The notes below the pieces were generated by a model. The model did not search any database. It was given only the letters and a program-made list of their open reading frames with translations, and had not been told where the DNA came from. Shown here one piece after another: positions 25,576-36,809 of a stretch of 64,000 nt of DNA; position 1 is the first letter of the stretch, and every line of letters starts with the position of its first letter. Origin of the DNA: Colocasia esculenta (lineage: Eukaryota > Streptophyta > Magnoliopsida > Alismatales > Araceae); NCBI GenBank assembly GCA_014218235.1, contig CM024761.1, forward strand, positions 88,785,968-88,849,967. Direction: 5' to 3'. The position numbers were made by a program, and so were the translations under genes.

Positions 25576-27285
25576 TTAGGTACCCAAGTTCTTTTGGGTC
25601 TTGAGTGGTTAGTTTCGACAGATTGATTTTTTAGTATCCATTTTAAATGTTTTATTGGGCAGGTGTTCTTTGTATGACCAAGTTTATTACTGTGTGTACA
25701 ATAGGTAATATTATTTGAACATTTGCTTACTTTACTATGTTTTTCCCCTTTTATTTTGTAACCAGGTTCTTGTTCAGCTATAAATTTTGGTAATGAGTAT
25801 TTTTCAGGATATATAATTATTTCTTCATTTTCTGGCGGTTTATAACCAATTCCATATTTCTTCTTGCCCGATCTTCTTGCACCTTTTAGTATTAGTGAAG
25901 ATCTTCCACTAGTTAATTTTTCAATTGTTGTTGTTAAATATTCATTGTCTTTTCTTAATGTTTATGTTTCTATTTCCTCCTTTGACTTAATCATTGTTTC
26001 CTAGTTTTTTAGACTTAGTATTTTATCATTTTGTTTTTTACGTCTTCACATAACAACTCATTTCTCCTTTTTAATTCTTGAATTTATTTTTCTAGTTGTT
26101 CCATTTCGGATTTTAAGTCTGAGTTGGTTATTTCAAGACATGCAAAATTTTTCTTAGTAGTTTTTAGATGTTTGCATACATCTATATATTTTGCATAAAA
26201 TTCATTGAAGGCATCTTCTAAATTATCATAATCAGAGTCATTACATGAAGTAAAAGAGGAGTCAGAGGTTACCCTATCATCAATGTTGGCCATAATGGCA
26301 AGGTGAGCCCTTTCTTGTTGTTGTTCATCTGAGCTTGAGTCTTTAGATGAGTTGTCCTCATTACTCCAAGCAGCTGCCATAGCCTTCTTCTTGTATCTCT
26401 TGTATTTTCTGGATGACTCTTCCTTCTGGTGTTCATTTTTCTTTACCTTGGGACAGTTTGTCTTCAAGTGCCCAGGCTGCTTGCATTCATAACAGATAGG
26501 TTCAATTTTCTTGACTATTTTGTCCTTTTTGAAGTACCTTCTACCTGACTGATGTTTCTTCTTACCCAAAATCCATTACAAAGGTCTTGATAGAAAAGCT
26601 TCTTCTTCACTATCTGCATTGCTGCTATCACTGACTGTAGCTTCATCTATGTTTGACTCTTCTATCTTCAAGGCCATGCTGATCTTTTTCTTTGAAGTGC
26701 TTTCTTCTAGTCTTTCCATATTTATCGCATGAGCCATGAGACACCCAATGAGCTTTTCCAATGACATTGAGGAGAGGTCATTGGCTTCCTCTATAGCTGT
26801 AACCTTGAGAGTCCATAAAGTTGGTAAGAATCTTAGTATTTTCCTTACCATGTCTCATGTCTCATACGTTTTTCCAAGTCCATCTAGACCATTTGTGATA
26901 TCTGTAAATCGATTATACATTTGAGAGATGTATTCACCTGAGATCATTTGAAACTTTTCATACTGAGTTATGTCTATCCTTGTCTCTTTTACCTTATCTG
27001 TCCCTTCGTAGGTGAGTATCAATTTATCCCACATTTCTTTGGCCGACTTGCATGCCGATATTCTATTGAATTCCTTCTTGCTTAACAAGCATCATGATAT
27101 ACTCTTGGCCTTACTGTTCTGAGACATCATTTTCTTGCCACCATCTGTCCAGTTCTCTTTGGAGTTCAGGACTATTAGACCATGAAGAAAGAACTCCATT
27201 CTTGTCTTCCAGTAGTTGTAGTCTTCTCCATTGACAGTGGAGGCCTGTTGATAGATTGACCCTGTGCATAACCTTGGGCTGGTAT
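25576..27285 (-). pseudogene. Sirevirus gag, decayed (copia-A)
   Basis: Three main open pieces (26084-26569, 26576-26851, 26855-27088) align in order with the intact Gag at 47589-49361. They show the N-terminal UBN2-like Gag domain (MWDKL, GLGKTYE), a CCHC knuckle CYECKQPGHLKTNC (about 26455-26500), an acidic Ser-rich linker, and the start of the coiled coil. The expected start codon reads ATA at 27283-27285, where the intact copy has ATG, followed by the shared sense of AQG. About 20 codons near 27120-27170 are shortened. Dead copy; the family call is firm. Confidence 0.9.
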
Positions 27286-27332
27286 TTATCTTTGCTTTTC
27301 AGATCGTGAGATCTACTTACTTGAAGAGACTT

Positions 27333-27345
27333 GGCTCTAATACCA
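27333..27345 (-). promoter_or_regulatory. Primer-binding site of copia-A
   Basis: The minus strand reads TGGTATTAGAGCC, one change from the initiator-Met type TGGTATCAGAGC. It is two bases from the LTR end, the same spacing as in the intact Sirevirus. Confidence 0.85.
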
Positions 27346-27347
27346 CT

Positions 27348-28164
27348 TGTTGACTAGGTTGCAAGCCCGGGGGGGGGGGGGTGAATGGGTTGCTTCAAGA
27401 GTATCTTTTAAATTTCCTTCTTAAAACAACTTCAGACAGAAACACACTTAGCGCAGATGTTAGAGTTAGTGATCAGCAGAAGTAAGATAAAAACAATTAC
27501 ACAAAATGCACAAAGATTTTACCCTGGTTCGGACCTCCTATCACCAGGAGTTCTACGTCCAGTCCCCAAAGAAACTACTTGGGATTTCACTAACCAAGGG
27601 TACAGTCTCCCTCAAGGACACTTACACATTCATCACCCACTGGCCTTCTCTTCAACTGACGAAGAGACAATACAACCACCAGTATCAACAGGTCTTCCCT
27701 TCACCAAGGGGAACAAAATGACCTACTTACAATAGGTCTTCTCTTCTTACAGGAAGAGGAACACTCTCAAAGAAGAGTTGAAGGGATGGCCCCTAGGTCA
27801 AGCTTATACAACAAGCTTTGCATGATATGAGGCACGAATTGAGAGAGTAAGAATATAGATTATGAAGCTATCCTCTCAGAACAACTGGCTCTCAAAGAAA
27901 AGAAGTGAGGGCTTCAGGAGAGCTTGGAGCAGATTGGCTTGGAGTAAAGGTGCACTGCTCTCAATGGTGGTTGTGAAGGCTTATGTGTATTCGGGTGTAT
28001 TGCTTCTATATCCTTCTATATCCTTGTTCTTCACTACCATCGTCTTCTTATAGCACTTCATCTTTCTTCAGATGTATTTGTTGAAGTATCCATTGAAGTG
28101 TCCGTTGTCTCTTATTCCTTGGTGCTTGTTTCCATGCAGTCGCAGGTGTTGGCCGCAGATGATA
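27348..28164 (-). mobile_element. Copia-A 5' LTR, partial
   Basis: Starts TGTTGACTAGG on the plus strand beside the PBS and carries the G13 tract and TGAATGG typical of these Sirevirus LTR ends (C-run on the sense strand). The duplicated stretches on CTGGTTCGGACC and GGGATTTCACTAACC match the U5 of the intact element in reverse. It stops where a second LTR start appears at 28165, so its outer part is missing or displaced. Confidence 0.72.
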
Positions 28165-29452
28165 TGGTTGGCAGCAAGCTTTCTAGGGGGGGGGGGGTGA
28201 ATAGAATAACTGTAGAAATATTGAAACTAAAACATAAAAATCACTACTTGAAAACTTTGGTTGTGAGGAGATAGAGTAGTAGTGTGGAAGCAAATTTAAA
28301 CAATCACGAACACAAAAATTTTATTCTGGTTCGGTACTTCTCAAGTGGAAGACCTACATCCAGTCCCCAAGTAAATCTTGGGATTTCACTAACCAGGGTA
28401 CAATCCCCCCAAGGATATACAAACCCCCAGCTCCACGCTGGTCCTCTTCCTTTCCGAGTAGGAAGGAAACTAACTTTTGTTACAGGTCAAGAAGCCACCT
28501 TCCTGGAACAAACCCCAGTGCGGTTCTGCTGACGCCAACCCAGCTAGGTTTTTTCCTTAACCCAAGGGGAACACTGTGTACAGTCCCACAGCTAGACAGA
28601 AACCACCAACACCTCGCTGGCCTTCTCTTCACACAGGAAGAGGAACACTGTATACAGTCCTACAACTGGACCAAATCTTTCTTAGAAAAAGAATGAACAG
28701 ACTGAGAGCTTTACAAGATGAACACTAAGGAACTCAAACTCTCAGCTCACAAACTCTCCCCCAGCTTTACAATGATGTACAAAGAGAGTGAAGAGAGAAA
28801 AAAAGCTTGAATGCTTGAAGACTTCAGATGGCTGTGTGCCCACTTCTTCTTGGGCTCGAGCTCTTTCTCTCTTGCTTTGAGTGTGTATGGTGTTGAGGCT
28901 TCTCACTAGATGTACACTCTTTCAGAATTTTCAGGAAGGCTCATGTCTTGTTCTTTAGCCTTGCTTCATCCTTTTATGAAGCAGCTTGAACAGATCCGTT
29001 GAAGAGATCTGTTGGAACTCTTCTAGCCGTTGCTCATTTGCTTCTTCATCTACTCTACTTCTTCTTCTATCTAACAGACGCTTGGTGTAGATGGAAATCT
29101 AGCTATCTGTAGGCACAGAAGGTAGAGCCAGACTACAAAGGTCTTCTAACAACAGGCCCATACCTTGCCTTACTTCTATGTTTTCTGCTGACATCCAGAC
29201 ATGCTAGGTACGACCCTTTTTGTCTAGAAGGAAGGAAGGAGTCCTTATTTTCTGCTGACAACATCTCACCTACTTTGAAGGATAGATAACAAAAAGATCT
29301 TCAGTTAGACAAAGAAATAATAAGATAATATGTGAATTACATATGAATTTTTTAGTTGCCGCTACAAACATTTTGAAACGTTTGAAATATAGAGGCAATC
29401 AATGTTTAAGTATAGAAACTTTGACTGTAAAGAAGTTGGACTATGTATCACA

Positions 29453-29700
29453 CTTCAACTTCCCAGGAGTTGGAGTTGGTCAACTTCAACTCTTTAGAAG
29501 TCGAAGTTGGAGTATGCACACTTCAACTTTCCAAGAGTCGGAGTTGGTCAACTTCAACTTTCCAAGAGTCAGAGTTTGAACCACTTCGACTTTCCAAGAG
29601 TCGAAGTTGAACCACTTCGACTTTCAAGAGTCAGAGTTGAACTTCGTTTGTACAAGAGTCGAATCATACTTCGACATTCCAGGAGTCAGAGTTGACTTAA
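29453..29700. repeat. Eight imperfect hairpin repeats, 27-33 bases each
   Basis: Units alternate CTTCAACTTTCC and AGAGTCGGAGTTGG-like halves. The clearest unit (29584-29606) has perfect 8-base arms CTTCGACT and AGTCGAAG around a 7-base spacer. Open frames over the array are by-products. Confidence 0.9.
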
Positions 29701-29703
29701 ATA

Positions 29704-29705
<2 letters not shown>

Positions 29706-29734
<29 letters not shown>
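29706..29734. repeat. AT dinucleotide microsatellite
   Basis: About 14 uninterrupted AT units directly after the hairpin array. Confidence 0.95.
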
Positions 29735-29740
29735 CTAGTT

Positions 29741-30093
29741 GTGGACGTAGAAAAATTTTGAGCAAATAGAAGAACATATGTGTTATCCAAATATAGTGTT
29801 TATAAAATACATTCTTCTGTGATACTATTATAGTGCATTTGAAGATTATATATGCAGATGGTTATGCACACATTAATTAAGCAATTGTATTAACCAAAAC
29901 ATGAAATATGACAAAGTCAAACTTTAGTGTGATAATGCAAGAATATATTATATTCATGGAAGAAACATGATATGAAATATATTGATGATATTATTAAGTT
30001 AAACATGGGTTTTGTTATCACCAAAATAAAGGATAAGATATAGGAGTGGTTCAACAGCAGCAAGTCTTTGTAGAAACATGTGACTACCAGAAA
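29741..30093 (+). other. Probable plus-strand Sirevirus 3' remnant
   Basis: AT-rich with no gene. GTTTTGTTATCACCAAAAT (about 30012-30030), then AAAGGATAAGAT, resembles the TTTTGTCATCACC plus AAAAAGGGGAGAT PPT region of the intact Sirevirus (56618-56644). That suggests the tail of a plus-strand copy, with the LTR start cut by gypsy-2 at 30094. Based on one short match. Confidence 0.35.
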
Positions 30094-30756
30094 TGTAACA
30101 CCCAAAATTTTTTATTTATTTGAAAATTAGAATAATGTGAAGATTTTAATTGTTAAACATAACTACTATCATGGGATGTAATTAACTTTAATTTAGGATT
30201 AATTTGTATTAGTAAATGTTATTCCAGTGTCGTACTCAGATGTGCGCGCTCCGACAGGGCGACACTGGAATTTTGTAACAAAATTAAAATATGAGAACAC
30301 CATAATTTCCATAAAAATGTGCTAATATAAAAAATACAAATATTCGGAATTATTGACGTGCAGATTTCAAGATTAAGTCGACGCAACTATTTTTCGGGTA
30401 ATTTTTGCTGGGTGAAAAATTAATTTTAAAAATTAAACTAAAATCATCATAATTTGTAAAACCTTCCTATTAGCTTATGGTTGAAATTTCAACTTGAATG
30501 GATACCATTTGGATATAAAAATTTAGGGTCAAATGGACCAGCTGAATTATTTCTTATTTACAGTAACCATTTTCTTTTAAATAGTTACTTACGTAGTTGT
30601 GGCTACGTAAGGCTCATTTCACCTGGGTTAAGATGCCTACATGTTTTACCATACGTGTAAGTTGGGGATCATGCATGGTAAATGTGGCCTGGGGTGGTAA
30701 AAAGGAGTCGCTCCACATGTTTGGCTACTTGCCAACATGCATAGGAACCTGGGAAG

Positions 30757-30766
30757 CTTATAAAAA
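30757..30766 (+). promoter_or_regulatory. TATA box of gypsy-2 LTR
   Basis: CTTATAAAAA followed by a C-rich start region (CCACCC), typical of a plant core promoter. It marks the likely U3/R border about 665 bases into the LTR. Confidence 0.6.
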
Positions 30767-31424
30767 CCACCCTTGAACCCATCGTGTGGGTCTTTTCCAC
30801 CTCTTGCTCAACCCTGCTGCTGCTGCTGCTGTTCTTGCCGTGGCTGTAGCTACTTCTTCTTCTGTAGCTGTTGTTGCTGCTACTTCATCCTTTGCACCTG
30901 CCGTGGCTGCTATAACAAGCCTTCCTATTTTCTTTTTCCTGCTGCTGTTGGTTGCTTCGTTGGGAAGAGAAGAAAGACTTTTACCCTTTCCCAGTCAGGT
31001 AGGATTCACTCTTTATTCCCTCCTTCCTGTCTCCTATCCTTGATTAAAAGCTTGATATTAAAGTGTTACAATGTATATACCCTGGCTTAGATTCTGAGAG
31101 CATCCTTATGATTGTTTTTCTATCCACTGTAAGCTTGTTTTAGCTAAAGATCATGTCATGTTCAAGTGTGTTTATGGAAAATTTCCTGTTAAATGTAGGG
31201 ATATGTGTTAGAAGAGTTGTTCTTCCAATAGTTCTCCTTTCCCAAGTTTCTAGTCATCCATGTGTACAATTTGTATTTCTTCTATTCCACTTCTTTCCTT
31301 CCTTTAAAGTGGTGTTTAGAAGTGTAAACCAGACCCATTAGGTGTTGTTAACCATACTTAGAATCATAGGAACACTTAGATGGGTATTTTGATATGTTGC
31401 ACAACCATTTCTGGAAGTTTAGAC

Positions 31425-31660
31425 TGCACCTATCGATAGCCAGAACCCACCTGTCGACAGGGTTCATGCTTCCAGAACCCAGATAATGCAGAACCACCAG
31501 TAGCTGTCGACAGATAACCTTCATCTATCGACAGATGGCCTTCACCTGTCGACAACCGACCTTGTCCTGTTGATAGGTAGTGTTTAAGTTCCAAAAACTT
31601 GTTCTGGGAGGACCGTAGCTGTCGACAACCACTCCCTGGCTGTCGACATACACCTGTCTG
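31425..31660. repeat. Cluster of TGTCGACA palindromes
   Basis: At least seven copies of TGTCGACA or near variants (TATCGATA, TATCGACA). One is a perfect 10-base palindrome CTGTCGACAG at 31451-31460. They lie 670-900 bases downstream of the TATA box. Confidence 0.88.
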
Positions 31661-32644
31661 AAGTGTTCAACTTGATTAGTTTCATGTCTAACCAAAGGTG
31701 AGACACTTTGGTATTAACCCAACTAGTTGTTTCCCTTATTTCCTTGGATTCCAACTACTGTATCTCTGAGAAAGATCATCAAATGTCATCTATATTCCAC
31801 TATGGATTGTCTTTGAACACCTTAAGTATATTTGATTCCTACATGTCTACAACCTTCTGTAGATTTTGGCATTGAATCTTGAACCTTTGTTCTATAAGAG
31901 ATCTTGAGAACTTGTGTACCCCCACTTGAATCTTTTACAAGAATGAGTTATGATGACACTTTGTGGGTCTTTGGACTCAATTGAGATATATGCCTGTGCA
32001 AATGGGGCCGGTCCAGTCCTGGGAGGAGCACCCGAATTTGTTTAGTGGCCCTACGAAATGATAAAGGATCTGTGGATGTTTGGCATTGCATCAATACTAG
32101 CTTGATTAGTCATCATGTTATTTTATCATGAGTTGGATATGAATTTGAACCAGAACGTGGTTGTTATTCTGAATTCTTGATCTTGTAATCTTAATTCAAC
32201 ATTCTTGTTTCACAATTGTTATATAATTGACATGGTCATCCAGTCATCTTTGATATCCAGCATTGCTAACAGTTAAAGTTCTTATCCTATTTTTGGTTAT
32301 CTTAATTCTTTTGATTAGTAGATTGAATCCTACTGGGCTAGTTAGCTCATCAAATCCTACTTTTTCAGGTGATCAAGATGAGCAAAGTGCTTAAGGGGGA
32401 GTGTGCTGAGAGGGACAACTAGACCTCAGAAATCCAATATCTTTAGTTTGCTTTAGTAATGTAGAAGTGAGATGTAATTTAGTTTTCTTTTTCCTACTTC
32501 TCTTATGGACAACAATGAGAAGTATAATGTAATTAAGCTTCCGCTATGACAATGTTTGATGTATGAAAATATAAGTTCTATTTCGTAAGCTTGTTTTCTG
32601 TCATTTCCAATAAATTGACGTTTATTAGGACGTCGCAGATAATT

Positions 32645-32659
32645 TGGTATCAGAGGCTT
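32645..32659 (+). promoter_or_regulatory. Primer-binding site of gypsy-2
   Basis: TGGTATCAGAGGCTT, matching the initiator-Met type except the last core base (G for C). Confidence 0.85.
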
Positions 32660-32773
32660 AGGTTTCGTAAACCTAGGGAATGACCAGTGAGTTGGGGTAG
32701 AAACCTGGGATTAGTTATGGAGGTAATAGTGATTTTGTAAATATGTATGTACTTAATTTGTTATTTGCTATAG

Positions 32774-34276
32774 AATGGACATGAATGCTCAGGAACGGCT
32801 TGTGTCAGCAATGGAATTGATCCGTTAAGATATAGAGTTATATGCTCAGGCCCAATGGGAAGCGCATGTATAGATAAAGGAGGACGTGTTGAACTTAACT
32901 GTAGGCGCATTTCTGGCGGGAAATCCCCGTGCCTCTTTGGAGACCATGACCCAGATAATGAGCAATTTGGATAGTCTGAAGCTGGGACAGGATATGCTGC
33001 TTCATCAGGTGGAATGGGCCTGGGGGTGATTAGCAGCCGTCTGTGGAGTTTGCTGCACAGACTTGAAGTCAGCTAGAAATTTAGGAACTTACTTTTGTAA
33101 CCTCTCATTTTGTTAGTGGTGGTTGTATATATAACTTTCATGTAAATGTGTAGTGAGAGGTTAAAGGTGGCGATAATGTTGTAATTATTCCTTGGCTTAT
33201 TAGGGATGTTGTAAATATTTTTTGGCTTATTAGAACAAGAATGTTGATGTAATGTAACTATTTTGGCTTGTTAATGAAAAGTTGTATGTTATGTGAAACT
33301 GGAAGTTTGTATGTGATGAATGTGAGCATGGTTTGGGTAATGATATTAATGTATGCATTGTTGGATGTCTCAGATATTTTCTCAAATTAAACATGGATGG
33401 AAGTGATGCAAATTGGAAGAAAATGGAGAGCTCAATGCATGACCTGACACGGGTGATGAGGACAGTGGCTAAGAGCAACACTCACAATGGAACAAGTCTG
33501 TTTTAGGATTTCCAAAGTTTAGATCCTCCAAGATTTGCTGGTAGTACAGATCCGGATGAAGCCGAAAATTGGTTAAAGGATATTGAGAGAATTTTAAGGT
33601 GATCTGATGTACAGAAGAGGAAAAGATACGGTTAGAAACGTTCCAGTTGGATCGTGATGCCCGAGCATGGTGGGAAACTGTGGAAACTACTCTAGAGGAC
33701 CCAAATTAGGTTGGTTGGGAGGAGTTCGTGGAGTTATTCAATGATCAGTATTTCTCTGAGGTAGTTCAGGAGAGGAAAGATAATGAATTTGCTAGTTTAA
33801 GGCAACTCAGAATGTCGATGTCGGAGTACGAGGCACAGTTTGCCCGATTGTCTAAGTATGCTCCTCATCTAATAGCCACAGAGAAGTTGAAAGCGAAAAG
33901 ATTTATGAACGGTATGCGTCCAAACTTCATTATGCATCTAACACCACATTTGATTACCGCATATTCTGAAATGGTTAAAAGAGCCTTGGCGTTAGAAGCT
34001 GCCAATGATACTGTGGAAAAGATTAGAGGAAAGTCCAGTGAGAGTTCTTCTGACCGTAAAAGGAAGTTTGAATCGGGGAATGCCCCTAAAGTTCAGCAGT
34101 CCACCAAGAAGGCAGGAAAAGCTCTAGTTGGGAACAAGGATGTTTGTCGTCATTGCCACATCAGTGGACATAAAACTGAGAACTGTTGGCGTAGGTTGGG
34201 TGCTTGCCTCAGATGTGGAAGCAATCAGCATCGGATTCCAGATTGCCCTATGATAAAGAATGCACCAGCAACCTAG
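32774..34276 (+). pseudogene. Ty3/gypsy gag, decayed (gypsy-2)
   Basis: Starts MDMNAQERL at 32774 and runs in one frame to about 33110 through three nonsense codons. A roughly 280-base AT-rich stretch without coding sense follows (possible intron). The Gag core then begins with MDGSDANWKK (33390), PPRFAGSTDPDEAENWL and, open at 33728-34276, the Gag C-domain with FARLSKYAPHL. Two knuckles end it: CRHCHISGHKTENC and CLRCGSNQHRIPDC. At the site where gypsy-3 has its second intron, gypsy-2 is continuous (about 33640-33680, FQLDRDARAWW). It packages RNA in the particle in a living copy; this one is dead. Confidence 0.88.
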
Positions 34277-35997
34277 AATCCTGAACCAAACAAGGACGTC
34301 TACAAGCTATTCAGGAAGTGGAACCTGAATCTCCGCAAGAGGGCGGACTTATTGAAGGTACACTTCTAGTAAACTCAAAGCCTGCGTATGTTTTATTCGA
34401 TTCAGGAGCTACACATTCTTTCATTAGTTGTAAGTTTGCTAGATATTTAGGAATGCAGTCAGTTCCACTACCTACATAGTTAGAGGTTGCTACTCCTCTA
34501 AGTGAGGGTAAGAAACTTAAGGTATATTACCCTGCCAGTCAAATTCTGGTCAAAGAACATAATTTTATGGGTGATTTGATATGCCTTAAGATGTGGGATT
34601 ATGATGTAATCCTTGGGAATATTGGTTGTCTAAACATCATGCCAATTTGGATTGTCATTTAAGGCAAGTAACTTTTCTGGGTAAGGAGGTTTATTCTATG
34701 ACTTTTGATAAACCCTGTACAAGAAGGATACCCATAATCTTGGCAGTTAAAGCATGCAAGTTAGTACAAAAAGGATGTCAAGGATATTTAGGTTCTGTGA
34801 CATTAATAAATCAAAATACTACAGGATTGAAGGATATCTCGGTAGTAAGAGAATTTCTTGATGTATTTCCGGAAGAACTACCTAGTTTACCTCATAGTAG
34901 AGAAGTAAAATTTTCAATTGAATTGGTTCCAGGAGCCACACCAATTTTAAGAACGCCTTATAGAATGTCGATGGAAGAGTTGAAAGAATTAAAAAGGCAA
35001 TTGATGGAATTGATAGAGAAAGGATTCATTAGACCTAGTACATCTCCTTGGGGTGCTCCAGTACTATTTGTTAAGAAGAAGGATGGGACTATGTATCTAT
35101 GCATAGATTATAGACAACTGAACCACTTAACAATTAAAAACAAATACCCACTCCCTAGAATTGATGATCTATTTGATCAGTTGTCTGGAGCCTAGTATTT
35201 TTCAAAGATTGATCTTAGATCCGGTTATCATCAATTGAGAATTTAAGAAGAGGATATTCATAAGATAGCTTTTCGAAGTAGATATGGACATAATGAGTTT
35301 GTTGTGATGCCATTTGGATTAACCAATGCACCTGCAGCATTTATGCGTTTGATGAACGATGTATTCAGATCGTATTTGGATCAGTTTGTAGTTGTATTAA
35401 TTGATGACATATTAATTTACTCTAAGAGTGTGAAGGAGCATGAAACACATTTATGGGTTACTTTGCAATTATTAGGAGATGATAAGTTATATGCGAAATT
35501 TAGTAAATGTGAATTTTGGTTGGAACAAGTGACGTTCTTGGGTCATGTCATTTCTAGAGAGGGATTGTCAGTAGATTCCTCCAAAGTTGAAGCTATTCAG
35601 AAGTGGGAACAACCTAAGAACATTACTGAAATTAGAAGTTTTCTGGGTATGGCTAACTATTATCGGCGGTTTGTTAAAGATTTTTCCAGGATTGCTTCAC
35701 CTCTTACACAACTAACCTGAAATGGAACTAATTTGAATGGAATGAGAGTTGTGAATGTGCATTTCAAAGATTGAATGAATGTTTATCATTAGCACCAATT
35801 TTAGCCTTGTCAATAGAAGGAAAAACATTTGAAGTTTATACTGATGCATCAAATATCGGACTAGGGTGTGTTTTGATGCAAGAAGGTAGAGTTATTGCCC
35901 ATACATCTAGACAATTAAAGACTCATGAGAAAAACTATCCAGTACATGATTTGGAATGAGCAGCGGTAGTTTTTGCTCTTAAGCTCTGGAGACACTA
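34277..35997 (+). pseudogene. Ty3/gypsy protease-RT-RNase H, decayed and cut (gypsy-2)
   Basis: Protease LFDSGATHSFIS (about 34395-34430) and DYDVILG; RT from about 34860 with FGLTNAPAAFM and an intact catalytic LIDDILIYS (about 35395-35425); RNase H with VYTDAS (about 35833) ending at LKLWRHY where gypsy-4 is inserted at 35998. Stops include one after LSGA (35193-35195), one after RI (near 35245) and one after HDLE (near 35957). Integrase and chromodomain are displaced beyond the window. Tekay-like by similarity to gypsy-1 and gypsy-3. Confidence 0.92.
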
Positions 35998-36600
35998 TGT
36001 GAGGCCCCCGAATTTTATTCACTCTATATTGTATGTATGTGATGTTTGTTGGTCTTGCTTATATGGTGTGTATTAAATTGTGTATATTATAATTATTTAA
36101 TTACTCATGTGTATATGTATGTACATATATTATTTTCTATGGATGAGTGCTTAGATAATTTTATACATCATAGAACTTATTTAGAATCCTAAGTATATTG
36201 AATTTAAGAAATGTTGTGCATATAATATGTTTATTTCTGTGTGTTTAAAAGTGCATGTAGTGTATAACTAAGGATGTGCATATTGTATCTATATGTTCAT
36301 GCATAATGCATGTAATCATGTAGTGTGAATATATATATATATATACATATGTTATTTGTGCATATTATCTTTAATTAAGATTAGTGCAAGTTATATTTAA
36401 ATAAATGTTATGTAATGCATGTAGTATGTAAGTATGTTGTGTACATGAATGTACGTGTATGTTTAACATTGTACATAAAGTATCTACTTATTTTTATATC
36501 CATTAAACAGTTTAAGATGTGTTTGTGTAGCTGCTTGGGTGTATGTGTCTAATCTGGCTGAAGTAGACAGTTGGCGGCATGATCCACTGCCGTTGCAGTG

Positions 36601-36628
36601 CTTGGCGTCCAGATCGATGGACGCCAAG
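36601..36628. repeat. Perfect 11-base hairpin in gypsy-4 LTR
   Basis: Arms CTTGGCGTCCA and TGGACGCCAAG around the six-base spacer GATCGA, about 170 bases upstream of the TATA box. Confidence 0.95.
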
Positions 36629-36799
36629 TGCACTATTGGCGGCACAAGGTTGGACGCCAACCCCCAGATGTTGACGTCAAGTTCCCTCTTGTATAACGGT
36701 TTCAGATTTGGTAACGCTCGCGTCTTGCCCGGTTCCAGTTTAGGAAACCCATCCTAAACTGTAGGAAACCTACCCTTAAGTGTACCCCGAGCCCGTGGC

Positions 36800-36809
36800 T
36801 TATAAAAAT
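36800..36809 (+). promoter_or_regulatory. TATA box of gypsy-4 LTR
   Basis: TTATAAAAAT followed by a CT-rich start region. It is flanked by the two inverted-motif clusters. Confidence 0.6.

Larger units (their letters stand above)
28165..29740 (-). mobile_element. Second Sirevirus LTR (copia-B), boundary uncertain
   Basis: Begins TGGTTGGCAGCAAGC, then a G12 run and TGAATAGAA, matching the inner end of a Sirevirus LTR on the minus strand. CTGGTTCGGTACTTC, CCAGTCCCCAAG and GGGATTTCACTAACC repeat the pattern of the neighbouring LTR. No PBS or coding region adjoins it, so it is a solo or truncated LTR. Its outer end is not clear; the hairpin repeats at 29453-29700 sit where the intact Sirevirus LTR has its own tandem array. 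I found no convincing duplication. Confidence 0.6.
30094..32637 (+). mobile_element. Gypsy-2 5' LTR, 2.54 kb
   Basis: Starts TGTAACACCC and ends near GACGTCGCA, eight bases before the PBS at 32645. It contains a TATA box (30757-30766), a cluster of CTGTCGACAG palindromes (31425-31660), a GC-rich block GGAGCACCCGAA (32021-32036) and TCCTACTGGGC (32328-32338). The latter two recur in the other gypsy LTRs. The 3' LTR lies beyond the window. The bases before it (AGAAA, 30089-30093) are the presumed target copy. Confidence 0.85.

Noticed and set aside
30773..31090. Cys-rich frame (CCCCCCS-like) and Ala-rich frame in the gypsy-2 LTR
   Set aside because: Both come from a CTGCTGCTG run just downstream of the LTR TATA box; no conserved domain and no counterpart in other LTRs.
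36539..36757. Small frame in the gypsy-4 LTR
   Set aside because: It covers the inverted-motif cluster and is not kept in gypsy-3 or the solo LTR.
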